Of a DNA stretch of 64,000 nt, positions 9,140 to 17,521 are shown piece by piece. The stretch covers positions 806,001-870,000 of the forward strand of contig NZ_JPOO01000003.1 of NCBI RefSeq assembly GCF_000733925.1. The letters run 5' to 3'. How positions within the stretch are numbered: position 1 is the first letter of the stretch; every line of letters begins with the position of its first letter. This DNA comes from Arenibacter algicola (GTDB lineage: Bacteria; Bacteroidota; Bacteroidia; Flavobacteriales; Flavobacteriaceae). The position numbers and the translations under genes were made by a program. Below the pieces are notes generated by a model. The model saw only the letters and a program-made list of their open reading frames with translations. It was not told the DNA's origin and did not search any database.

Positions 9140-9529
9140 CTAGAGACTAGACCAAATGGGACGACATAATTTTAAGAAATTGAAAATATGGCAAGAAGGA
9201 ATGGAAATTGTAAGTGAGAACTATAGGCTTACACGAACTTATCCGGATTTTGAAAGGTTTAATTTAATTAGTCAAATGAACAGATCTGCGGTTTCCATTC
9301 CATCTAATATTTCTGAAGGGTCAAGTAAAAGTACTAATAGACATTTTATTAAATATTTAGAGAATAGTCTGGGTTCTGCTTTCGAATGGGAAACTCAATT
9401 AATTGTTTCGTATAATGAAAAATATTTGGATGAAGAGAAGTTCGAAGAACTTGAAACTAAAATTTTACAAATTCAAAAAATGATTGCCTCATTTATCGAC
9501 AATTTAGATAAGTAAGGTCTAGACTCTAG
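9140..9529. mobile_element. Candidate insertion unit: four-helix-bundle gene with flanking inverted repeats
   Basis: The gene at 9156-9515 is bracketed by a 14-bp imperfect inverted repeat, CTAGAGACTAGACC at 9140-9153 and GGTCTAGACTCTAG at 9516-9529 (13 of 14 match when paired). Extra TAGAC units sit on the left at 9126 and 9134, and on the right at 9520 with a reverse copy near 9536-9540. The unit sits between fadN and fadA, two genes that are normally adjacent, so it looks inserted. Boundaries and mobility are inferred, not shown. Confidence 0.5.
9156..9515 (+). CDS. Four-helix-bundle protein (23S rRNA intervening-sequence protein family)
   Basis: A 119-residue protein with the typical KKLKIWQEGMEIV start, the central SQMNRSAVSIPSNISEG motif and FIKYLENSLGSAFEWETQL. 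These define the four-helix-bundle IVP family (TIGR02436/S23), first seen encoded in rRNA intervening sequences and widespread as lone genes in Bacteroidota. Biochemical function is unknown; known structures are small ring-shaped oligomers. It lies in the intergenic gap of a fatty-acid operon, has no link to that pathway, and is flanked by inverted TAGAC-type repeats. It is therefore probably a small selfish or domesticated element that uses the operon's transcript. Confidence 0.88.
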   Translation: MGRHNFKKLKIWQEGMEIVSENYRLTRTYPDFERFNLISQMNRSAVSIPSNISEGSSKSTNRHFIKYLENSLGSAFEWETQLIVSYNEKYLDEEKFEELETKILQIQKMIASFIDNLDK

Positions 9530-9573
9530 CATCAAGTAGTCTAAAATCTCAACTTCAAAACAAAAATAGAACT

Positions 9574-10767
9574 ATGAACAAACAAGCATTTATAGTAAAA
9601 GCATATAGGACCGCAGTAGGAAAAGCCCCAAAAGGTGTTTTCCGTTTTAAGAGAACGGATGAGCTGGCTGCCGAAACCATAGCGTATATGATGAATGAGT
9701 TGCCACAATTGGACAAAAAACGCATTGATGACGTTATTGTTGGAAACGCTATGCCCGAGGGTTCCCAAGGTCTGAACATGGCCAGATTAATCTCTTTAAT
9801 GGGACTTAATATTGTTGATGTACCGGGGGTTACGGTAAATAGATTTTGTTCTTCTGGAATAGAAACTATTGGTATAGCCACCGCCAAAATACAAGCAGGC
9901 ATGGCCGACTGTATCATTGCTGGTGGAGCAGAAAGTATGAGTGCCGTTCCTATGACCGGTTATAAAACGGAGCTCAACTATGACCTTGCAAAGGCCGGTC
10001 ACGAAGATTATTACTGGGGCATGGGAAATACTGCGGAAGCGGTAGCCAAACAATTTAATGTATCCCGTGAGGACCAGGACGAGTTTGCCTACAACTCGCA
10101 TATGAAAGCGCTTAGGGCTCAGGCCGAGGACCGTTTTCAAAGTCAGATTGTTCCTATTGAGGTAGAACAGACCTACGTTGATGATAACGGAAAGAGGGCA
10201 ACAAAAAAATACACAGTGACCAAAGATGAGGGACCACGTAAAGGAACCAGCAAGGAAGCTCTGGCAGGACTGCGTCCGGTTTTCGCCGCAGGGGGAAGTG
10301 TCACTGCCGGTAATTCCTCACAGATGAGCGATGGCGCAGCTTTTGTACTGGTAATGAGTGAAGATATGGTAAAGGAGCTAAAATTGGAACCAATTGCAAG
10401 ATTGGTCAACTATGCCGCAGCCGGAGTTGAACCCAGAATCATGGGAATTGGCCCTGTAAAAGCAATTCCAAAAGCCCTAAAACAAGCCGGTCTTAAACAG
10501 AACGATATTGAATTGATAGAGCTGAACGAAGCCTTCGCTTCACAGTCATTGGCTGTAATTCGAGAGCTAGACCTAAACAATGATATAGTCAATGTAAATG
10601 GGGGGGCCATAGCTCTTGGCCACCCTTTGGGCTGTACAGGAGCCAAGTTGTCCGTTCAACTTTTTGATGAGATGAGAAAGAGGGATATGAAAGGGAAATA
10701 CGGCATGGTGACCATGTGCGTAGGTACTGGACAGGGAGCAGCGGGTATTTTTGAATTTTTAAATTAA
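9574..10767 (+). CDS. fadA: Acetyl-CoA C-acyltransferase (3-ketoacyl-CoA thiolase)
   Basis: Cleaves 3-ketoacyl-CoA with CoA to acetyl-CoA and a shortened acyl-CoA, the last step of beta-oxidation. All thiolase catalytic parts are visible in the 397 residues: nucleophile Cys92 in NRFCSSG, His350 in ALGHPLG and Cys382 in MCVGTGQG, with the SQMSDGAA and NGGAIALGHPLGCTGAK family motifs. It is the third metabolic gene of the marR-fadN-fadA-fadE unit, 58 bp after the four-helix-bundle gene. Context with the dehydrogenase fusion and the acyl-CoA dehydrogenase favours a degradative role over biosynthetic acetoacetyl-CoA formation. Confidence 0.93.
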   Translation: MNKQAFIVKAYRTAVGKAPKGVFRFKRTDELAAETIAYMMNELPQLDKKRIDDVIVGNAMPEGSQGLNMARLISLMGLNIVDVPGVTVNRFCSSGIETIGIATAKIQAGMADCIIAGGAESMSAVPMTGYKTELNYDLAKAGHEDYYWGMGNTAEAVAKQFNVSREDQDEFAYNSHMKALRAQAEDRFQSQIVPIEVEQTYVDDNGKRATKKYTVTKDEGPRKGTSKEALAGLRPVFAAGGSVTAGNSSQMSDGAAFVLVMSEDMVKELKLEPIARLVNYAAAGVEPRIMGIGPVKAIPKALKQAGLKQNDIELIELNEAFASQSLAVIRELDLNNDIVNVNGGAIALGHPLGCTGAKLSVQLFDEMRKRDMKGKYGMVTMCVGTGQGAAGIFEFLN

Positions 10768-10847
10768 AATTACAAGACATATTTATTGAGGCGCTTGCTA
10801 TTTCAATATACCCTTCAATACATATTAAAAACTTAATAACAAGAACA

Positions 10848-12656
10848 ATGAGTACAGAAACAACAACTAAAGAAATATTAAGGGGTGGACAATTCCTAGT
10901 TAAGGAAACCAATTGTGAGGATATTTTTACGCCTGAGGATTTTTCCGAAGAGCAAAAAATGATGCGCGACTCCGTTATTGAGTTCAACGATCGGGAGATT
11001 GTAGCCAATCGGGATCGTTTCGAAGCCAAGGATTATGCCCTGACACAGGAGGTAATGACCAAGGCCGGAGAAATGGGCTTTTTGGGTGTTGCCGTTCCTG
11101 AAGCCTATGGTGGATTGGGAATGGGCTTTATTTCCACTATGATCGTTTGTGAATATATTTCTAGTGGTAGTGGTTCCTTTAGTACAGCCTTTGGTGCACA
11201 TACCGGTATAGGCACCATGCCCATAACTTTATACGGTACCGAAGCCCAAAAGCAAAAATATGTTCCAAAATTGGCCACAGGTGAATGGTTCGGTGCTTAC
11301 TGTTTAACAGAACCAGGGGCGGGTAGTGATGCCAATTCGGGCAAAACCACAGCTACTCTTTCCGCAGATGGTAAGAGCTACAAGATAAATGGCCAGAAAA
11401 TGTGGATTTCCAATGCCGGGTTCTGCAAATTATTTATTGTTTTTGCACGAATTGAAAATGACAAAAATATAACCGGATTTATAGTAGAAAATGATCCTAG
11501 TAATGGTATTACTTTGGGGGAGGAAGAACATAAATTGGGAATCCGTGCCTCTTCTACCAGACAGGTTTTCTTTAACGATACGGTAGTTCCAGTTGAAAAC
11601 ATGCTTTCCGAAAGGGGAAATGGTTTTAAAATTGCAATGAACGCCTTAAACATTGGACGAATTAAATTGGCGGCCGCCTGTTTGGACTCGCAAAGACGAA
11701 TTACTACCAACGCCTTAAGATATGCTACGGAACGTAAGCAGTTTAAAACAGCCATAGTAGATTTCGGGGCAATAAAATCGAAGTTGGCGGAAATGGCGAC
11801 CAGTTTGTATGCTGGGGAAGCTGCCTCATATAGAGCTGCCAAAAATATTGAGGACCGTATTGCCATGCGCTTAGCGGCCGGTAATAGCCACCAGGAAGCA
11901 GAACTTAAAGGTGTAGAGGAATATGCCATTGAATGTTCCATATTAAAAGTTGCCGTATCCGAAGACGTTCAGAACTGCTCGGATGAGGGTATCCAAATTT
12001 TTGGCGGTATGGGCTTTTCCGAGGAAACCCCAATGGAAGCAGCCTGGAGAGATGCCCGTATAGCCAGAATATATGAAGGTACCAATGAGATCAACAGAAT
12101 GTTATCCATTGGCCTATTGGTCAAAAAAGCCATGAAAGGGCATGTAGATCTTTTGGGTCCGGCTACGGCCGTAGGGAATGAACTAATGGGCATTCCTTCT
12201 TTTGACACCCCGGACTATTCCGAATTGTTGTCTGAAGAAAAAGAAATGGTTGCAAAGCTTAAGAAAGTTTTCTTAATGGTGGCCGGTTCTGCGGTCCAGA
12301 AATATGGACCTGGCCTAGATGAACATCAAATGTTACTGTTGGCTGCATCCAATATTTTGATAGAGATATATTTGGCGGAATCTGCCATCTTAAGAACTGA
12401 AAAAAATGCAAAACGATTTGGGGAAGCGGCCCAAAAAGAACAAATAGCTATGTCCAAATTGTACCTGTACAATGCAGTGGACACTGTTATAAAAAATGGC
12501 AAGGAAGCTATAATTTCAATGGCCGAGGGAGATGAGCAACGTATGATGCTTATGGGCCTAAAGCGTTTTACGAAATATACAAACCAACCCAACGTAGTTG
12601 AACTGCGAAATACAATTGCCGATAAACTCAAGGCTGAAAACAAGTATTGTTTTTAG
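10848..12656 (+). CDS. fadE: Acyl-CoA dehydrogenase (FadE/VLCAD-like)
   Basis: FAD enzyme for the first oxidation of acyl-CoA to trans-2-enoyl-CoA. At 602 residues it is the long type with an extra C-terminal helical domain, like Bacillus FadE and mitochondrial VLCAD. The signature YCLTEPGAGSDA lies near residue 150, the flavin-binding WISNAG near 185, and the catalytic Glu410 in YEGTNEINRML. It ends the marR-fad operon and is closed by a terminator. Electrons would go to an electron-transfer flavoprotein that is not encoded in this window. Confidence 0.93.
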   Translation: MSTETTTKEILRGGQFLVKETNCEDIFTPEDFSEEQKMMRDSVIEFNDREIVANRDRFEAKDYALTQEVMTKAGEMGFLGVAVPEAYGGLGMGFISTMIVCEYISSGSGSFSTAFGAHTGIGTMPITLYGTEAQKQKYVPKLATGEWFGAYCLTEPGAGSDANSGKTTATLSADGKSYKINGQKMWISNAGFCKLFIVFARIENDKNITGFIVENDPSNGITLGEEEHKLGIRASSTRQVFFNDTVVPVENMLSERGNGFKIAMNALNIGRIKLAAACLDSQRRITTNALRYATERKQFKTAIVDFGAIKSKLAEMATSLYAGEAASYRAAKNIEDRIAMRLAAGNSHQEAELKGVEEYAIECSILKVAVSEDVQNCSDEGIQIFGGMGFSEETPMEAAWRDARIARIYEGTNEINRMLSIGLLVKKAMKGHVDLLGPATAVGNELMGIPSFDTPDYSELLSEEKEMVAKLKKVFLMVAGSAVQKYGPGLDEHQMLLLAASNILIEIYLAESAILRTEKNAKRFGEAAQKEQIAMSKLYLYNAVDTVIKNGKEAIISMAEGDEQRMMLMGLKRFTKYTNQPNVVELRNTIADKLKAENKYCF

Positions 12657-12703
12657 TGAAGATTGACTAACTCAAGCTCATGCTTCGTAATGAAGCGAAA
12701 CCG

Positions 12704-12735
12704 AAGAACCGCCCTAAAAAGAGCGGTTCTTTATT
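12704..12735 (+). terminator. Terminator of the marR-fad operon
   Basis: Perfect 9-bp stem AAGAACCGC/GCGGTTCTT (12704-12712 with 12723-12731), then TATTTTAT. A smaller GCTTC/GAAGC hairpin lies just upstream (12682-12696). Confidence 0.85.
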
Positions 12736-13156
12736 TTATACTATTATCCAGAGAAATAAGAAAAGGTTTAAGCATTATCTAGGAAACTTGATCCATTTTG
12801 AAATATAAAAGTGAATACAGAAGCTATAAGAGCGAATGGTACCGGCCACGCATAGGCCAATTTTCCGGATACTTTTTATTTCTGCTGATTGACCAAAAGA
12901 TTTTTCGAGTTAATATTCTATTCATTTGACGCATCCTTTATTTAAAACTTCCCCTAAATTTATGATTATGTGGAGCTAAAACAGTTTGCAGGAAATTTTA
13001 AAACCTTCCGAAAACTGCAAACAGAAAAAACTGAAAATTAGTCATCCAAGTTGGAATGGTGACATACCTATATTGTGATAATCAGGATTTAAGTGCATAA
13101 ATCAATGTAAATATAATATTCCTCAGCCGGCAAATAATCAATTAAAATATAAAGTT
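12736..13156. other. Intergenic region before the response regulator
   Basis: About 420 bp without a convincing gene. A near -7 match (TTCATTTG) occurs in the middle, but nothing is placed well enough to call as the promoter. No repeat or RNA gene recognised. Confidence 0.3.
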
Positions 13157-13594
13157 ATGAATCCTATTAACATTTTTCTAGCGGACGATGATGAAGATGA
13201 TCGGGAACTTTTTATGGACGCCTTGTCCGAATTGCCAATTGAAACCTCGGTAAAACAATTTGAAAATGGGGTCGACCTAATGGCAGAATTATATTCTGGC
13301 AACCCCAAGCCAGACACCATTTTTTTAGACCTACGTATGCCCCTTATGGACGGATTTGAATGCCTAACGGATATCCGTAGCATCCCCGAATTGTCGGAAA
13401 TCCAAATAATCATTTATTCCACATCGTTTAATCAAAATGAAGTAGACCAACTGAAAGAGGCCGGAGCAAATCTTTACATAAAGAAACCCAACTCATACAA
13501 CCAATTGAAAACCGTATTATATAAATCTTTGAAGCCTTTTCAAAATACAACCTCAAAGACCAGTGATGATTTGAATTTTACGGTCATTGTCTAG
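13157..13594 (+). CDS. Single-domain response regulator (CheY/Rcp1-like)
   Basis: A stand-alone receiver of 145 residues with no output domain. The acidic pocket is DDDEDD near residues 10-15, the phospho-acceptor Asp lies in FLDLRMP (near residue 57), the conserved Ser/Thr in YSTS, and the Lys in IKKP. It resembles the second receiver at 16238-16684, with the same ADDDEDD and IIIYSTS segments. It lies next to, and convergent with, a multi-PAS histidine kinase, so the kinase probably passes phosphate to one or both receivers. Downstream output would be by protein contact. Family is certain; partners are inferred. Confidence 0.9.
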   Translation: MNPINIFLADDDEDDRELFMDALSELPIETSVKQFENGVDLMAELYSGNPKPDTIFLDLRMPLMDGFECLTDIRSIPELSEIQIIIYSTSFNQNEVDQLKEAGANLYIKKPNSYNQLKTVLYKSLKPFQNTTSKTSDDLNFTVIV

Positions 13595-13746
13595 AACTTT
13601 AACAATTGTACACATGGTACTTACTATCTAAACTTATCCCATTGGTTAAATTTAGTGGACTGGTGCTCAACCCCAAACATGAGAAGATATATTCTAATCT
13701 CAGCTGCTCCATAGCTTCAGGGTGTAAAAGATAAAATTAGCGTCTT

Positions 13747-16233
13747 TTAGTCCTCCAACGGAAGATATATATTAAAAGTGGCACCCTTGCCCAGTTCTCC
13801 TTGCGCCGTAATAACGCCACGGTGATTCTCTACAATACGTTTAATAATAGCTAGTCCTATGCCTGTTCCGGGATATTCTGTTCTCCCATAAAGGCGCTGG
13901 AATAATTCAAAGATCTTTTCACTGTATTTTTGTTCAAAGCCTATCCCATTGTCCGAAAAAGTGATATGGCAATATTTAGTGTCGTCATCAAAGTTTTGCC
14001 CTTCCAATACATTACCACTAACACACTCGTTTTTCATAGTTATGTAGACCGGTTCTTCTGGTTTTGAAAACTTTAAGGAATTACTTATCAGATTATAAAA
14101 GAGCTGTTTAAATTGAAATGGAATTATACTGACCATGCAAGCTTTATCCGTTTCGATAATGGCATTTTTCTGAAGAAGTTCCTCGCTTAAGTCTTGTTTA
14201 ACTTGCTCAATGATTAGATTAAGATTGGTTTTTTCAAAATCGCCTTCCAAATTGTGTGTGCGGGAATAGGCCAACAAATCATCTATGAGAGACTGCATCC
14301 GTTCTGCGGAAAGTTGCATCCTTTTAAATAGATATTTTCCATTTTCGGAAAGGGTATCCTGATCCTTTTCGATTATCCTGGAAGCAAACGTTTGAATTTT
14401 TCTTAAAGGCTCCTGCAAATCATGACTTGATATGTAAGCAAAGGATTGTAGTTCCTTGTTCATTTTCTGCAGTTCAATGTTCTTTTGTTCCAGCTCGGCC
14501 TTCTTTTCCTTAAGTGCATCATCCGATTCTTTCTTCTCAGTAAGGTCATGGGTTACTTTTGAATACCCTATTACCTCCTTTTTTTCATTATGTACTGCAG
14601 TGATTACCACGCTTGCCCAAAACAATGTATTATCCTTTCTTACACGCCACCCTTCCTGTACTGCTTTCCCCTTTCTGGCAGCCAGGCCCAATAATCTATT
14701 GGGAAGTCCGCTCTTTCTATCCTCCTCTGTATAAAAGTTGGAAAAATTCTTACCGATTATCTCCTCTGCTTTATAGCCCTTAATTTTTTCTGCCCCCGTA
14801 TTCCAGTTCTCCACAATTCCATCCGGGTTCAAATAAAGAATGGCGTAGTCCTGCACTTCCTCTACCATTAGGTGGTAGCGCTGTTCGCTTTTTTTAAGCG
14901 ACTCGTTCAATTCCAACAGCTCGGCAGTACGTTCCTGAACTTGTCTCTCCAATTCATCAAGGAAAATTTTCTGTTCCTGTATATCGGTGCTACTACCTAC
15001 CCACATTTGTATAATTCCGTCATCATTGCGTTGCGGCTTGGCACGGCTCAACTGCCATCGGTATTCACCATCATGTCTCCTAAAACGATGCTCCAGTATA
15101 AAATCCTTCCCTGTGGCAATCGAGTTCTCCCATGTTTTAAAATTTCTTTTCCTGTCGTCCGGATGCACCATCTGTAACCATCCTTTCTTCTTTAATTGAT
15201 CTTGCGACAATCCAGAAAATTCAAAAACCGATTGGTTAAAATAATTCAAATTGCCTTCTGGATCTGCGGTCCATACAAATTGAGGAAGCGAATCGGCCAG
15301 TAGTCTGAATTTTTTTTCACTTTCCTCTATTTTTTTTCGGGCAATTACTTGATCTGTAACTTCAATGCCCAAGGCCATTATTCCTTCAATTTTCCCAGTA
15401 TTATCTAATAGTGGTTCGAAGCTGAAGTTGAGATAAGCCATATTCAATTCTCCCTTCCTCATGATTTGCACGGGAAATTCTGAAGTAGAAAAAGTTTTGG
15501 TAGTGTTGTAAACCTCGTCCAGCAACTCTTTAATACCTTGCGATTCAAGTTCTGGCATGGCTTCCAGAATTGGTCTTCCCAATACTTCACCCTCCATTCT
15601 ATCCCACATTTCCAGTGCAAGGGAATTTGCCAATTCGGTTACATGGTCCTTGCCCTGAAATATAGCTATCGCTACAGGTGCTTGTGCAATCATTGTGCGA
15701 AGCCTGCGTTCACTTTCCTGTAATTCTTTTTTTGTAATTACGGTTTCGGTAGTTTCTGTGCAAGTAACAACTACGCCATTAACCTTGCCAAAATCATCAA
15801 AAGCGGCACTGTAGCAGAAGGTCCAATATACGTCCTCCATGCTCCCATTGCGGTAAAATGGCACCAATTGGTCATTATATGAAACCGGTTTTGCGGTACT
15901 TACTACTTCATTGATCAAGGGACCTATAAAATCCCATATCTCTGGCCAAACTTCTTTGCCTTTTTTTCCAATAGCCGGATGTTTACCTTCTATCCCTAGA
16001 CTTGGTCTGTAAGCATCATTATAAAAACAGATAAGCTCATCACCCCAAAAAAGAAACATAGGATAGGATGAGTGCAAAATTATGGCCAGGGTAGTACGTA
16101 AACTTATAGGCCAATCACTTATTTGCCCCAGGGTTGTTTTATCCCAGTCCATCTCCCTAATAATCTCGCCCATTTGGCCACTATTCTCAAGGAACGAGAG
16201 ATTATTTGCTTTATGGGTTGGGTTCAGTTTCAT
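13747..16233 (-). CDS. Multi-PAS sensor histidine kinase
   Basis: An 828-residue soluble kinase with no membrane segment. It has a PAS-like sensor at about residues 40-150, PAS at 175-300, a PAS fold-3 domain at 305-430 (FVWTADPEGNLNYFNQS), another PAS at 465-585 (ENWNTGAEKIKGYKAEEIIGKNFSNFY, read as adjacent family motifs), a coiled-coil linker, the dimerisation domain with phospho-acceptor His604 in SSHDLQEPLRK, and an ATPase domain with DNGIGF and GTGIGLAI. This is the Bacteroidota/cyanobacterial bacteriophytochrome-like kinase class paired with Rcp1-type receivers. It starts four bases after the receiver gene at 16238-16684, so the two are co-translated. Probably senses a cytosolic ligand or redox state; the cue is unknown. 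Confidence 0.92.
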   Translation of the reverse strand: MKLNPTHKANNLSFLENSGQMGEIIREMDWDKTTLGQISDWPISLRTTLAIILHSSYPMFLFWGDELICFYNDAYRPSLGIEGKHPAIGKKGKEVWPEIWDFIGPLINEVVSTAKPVSYNDQLVPFYRNGSMEDVYWTFCYSAAFDDFGKVNGVVVTCTETTETVITKKELQESERRLRTMIAQAPVAIAIFQGKDHVTELANSLALEMWDRMEGEVLGRPILEAMPELESQGIKELLDEVYNTTKTFSTSEFPVQIMRKGELNMAYLNFSFEPLLDNTGKIEGIMALGIEVTDQVIARKKIEESEKKFRLLADSLPQFVWTADPEGNLNYFNQSVFEFSGLSQDQLKKKGWLQMVHPDDRKRNFKTWENSIATGKDFILEHRFRRHDGEYRWQLSRAKPQRNDDGIIQMWVGSSTDIQEQKIFLDELERQVQERTAELLELNESLKKSEQRYHLMVEEVQDYAILYLNPDGIVENWNTGAEKIKGYKAEEIIGKNFSNFYTEEDRKSGLPNRLLGLAARKGKAVQEGWRVRKDNTLFWASVVITAVHNEKKEVIGYSKVTHDLTEKKESDDALKEKKAELEQKNIELQKMNKELQSFAYISSHDLQEPLRKIQTFASRIIEKDQDTLSENGKYLFKRMQLSAERMQSLIDDLLAYSRTHNLEGDFEKTNLNLIIEQVKQDLSEELLQKNAIIETDKACMVSIIPFQFKQLFYNLISNSLKFSKPEEPVYITMKNECVSGNVLEGQNFDDDTKYCHITFSDNGIGFEQKYSEKIFELFQRLYGRTEYPGTGIGLAIIKRIVENHRGVITAQGELGKGATFNIYLPLED

Positions 16234-16237
16234 TTAC

Positions 16238-16684
16238 TTAAGGTTGTATCACAAATTCTTCTCTAGAGGCTTGTAGTACTCTTTTTTGTTTTATCAGTTC
16301 GATCGTCCTACTTATTACTCTTTTAAGATTTGAAAAATCGGCTGGTTTCCTAATATAGTATTGTGCGCCTTGGCGGTATAGTTGGTCCATGACATCAATA
16401 TTGGAAGAAGTGGAATATATTATTATGGGCAGATGCCTAAATTTTTCACATTGCTTTATTTCCAATAAACACTCCGTTCCCGATTTTCGGGGCATATTCA
16501 AATCCAGAAAGAGCACTTGTGGTAGGTTGGGTAAATTATTTTCAAGAAAATCCATTAGCTCTACCCCATTGTTAACCGTTTTCAATGTTGCACACAAAGC
16601 AAGCTCATCTAAAGCTTCCTTAAAAAACATGCAATCGTCTTCATCATCGTCGGCAAGAAGTATTTGAAAATCGCTATTGGCCAT
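16238..16684 (-). CDS. Single-domain response regulator co-transcribed with the PAS kinase
   Basis: A receiver of 148 residues: acidic cluster ADDDEDD, phospho-acceptor Asp in FLDLNMPRKSG, IIIYSTS, and the Lys in IRKPADF. There is no output domain. It is the first gene of a two-gene operon with the multi-PAS kinase and the likely direct target of that kinase. Its similarity to the receiver at 13157-13594 suggests an old duplication around the kinase. A -7-like box (TATTTTTG, minus strand) occurs at 16748-16755. Confidence 0.9.
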   Translation of the reverse strand: MANSDFQILLADDDEDDCMFFKEALDELALCATLKTVNNGVELMDFLENNLPNLPQVLFLDLNMPRKSGTECLLEIKQCEKFRHLPIIIYSTSSNIDVMDQLYRQGAQYYIRKPADFSNLKRVISRTIELIKQKRVLQASREEFVIQP

Positions 16685-16972
16685 GTATAATTGATTTAGA
16701 TAATGAAATTAACCTTAACCCCTTAATTCCATTTAGGTAAAAATAAACAAAAATAATGGCCAATTAAATTTAGACTGAAATTGTTTATAAAGGGCATATT
16801 CATTGGTCTCTTGAATACAAAATATAATGGATCTTTTGGACCTTCGATTATTTTTGGCTCAACTTCCTTGCATTTATACGGAAAGGCTTATACCTTTAAA
16901 AACAAATGTGTTGTTAATACAAATTTCATTAGTTATGGCATTGCCAAGCTCCACTGTACTTTAGAATGCCAT

Positions 16973-17473
16973 ATGAACAATTCCAAAATCAAAACCCTAA
17001 CTCCCAAGGCATATCTTAACACTCTTATATTCATACATGCTGCATTGCTTATTGGAGTTTTGTTGTTTACCATTTTCATCTATGCAACCGGGGAAGGTTT
17101 TTTGATAGATTTTACCAAAGACAATAATGTATTTATATATCTTGTCCCAACCATTGCCATGTTGAGCTATTTTATAAGCAACTACGTTTTTGGCAAACAA
17201 TTAAAGGACTTAACAAAACTTAACTCTTTAAAAAGCAAATTGATGCTCTATCTACAGGCATGTGTGGTAAGATATGCTTTTATAGAGGGTGCAGCAATAT
17301 TGAGTACTATTGCATTTAGGTTGAATAACCACATTTTTTATCTGGTTATTTCCTTACTTTTAATTCTTTATCTTTTTAAGCTTAGGCCCACCAAGGACAA
17401 GGTTATAAACGAGTTGCAATTAAAATTAAAGGACCAACAGTTTTTCCAACAAGAAAACGGGGAAATTAAATAA
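16973..17473 (+). CDS. Four-helix integral membrane protein, uncharacterised
   Basis: A 166-residue inner-membrane protein of unknown function. Four hydrophobic segments are seen: TLIFIHAALLIGVLLFTIF, FIYLVPTIAMLSYFI, a third in LQACVVRYAFIEGAAILSTI, and FYLVISLLLILYLF, followed by a charged C-terminal tail. The start at 16973 (MNNSK) is preferred because the in-frame sequence before it back to 16781 has no membrane or domain character. It sits 48 bp before the oxidoreductase gene on the same strand, so the two may be co-transcribed. The family is common in flavobacteria, but I cannot name a role. Confidence 0.65.
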   Translation: MNNSKIKTLTPKAYLNTLIFIHAALLIGVLLFTIFIYATGEGFLIDFTKDNNVFIYLVPTIAMLSYFISNYVFGKQLKDLTKLNSLKSKLMLYLQACVVRYAFIEGAAILSTIAFRLNNHIFYLVISLLLILYLFKLRPTKDKVINELQLKLKDQQFFQQENGEIK

Positions 17474-17521
17474 ACTAAAATTGGATATTACCAATAGCTT
17501 GGCATATGTAACACCTATACA

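Noticed and set aside
16781..16972. Longer start for the four-helix membrane protein
   Set aside because: The extra 64 residues have no domain or membrane pattern; the ATG at 16973 leads directly into the first hydrophobic helix region.
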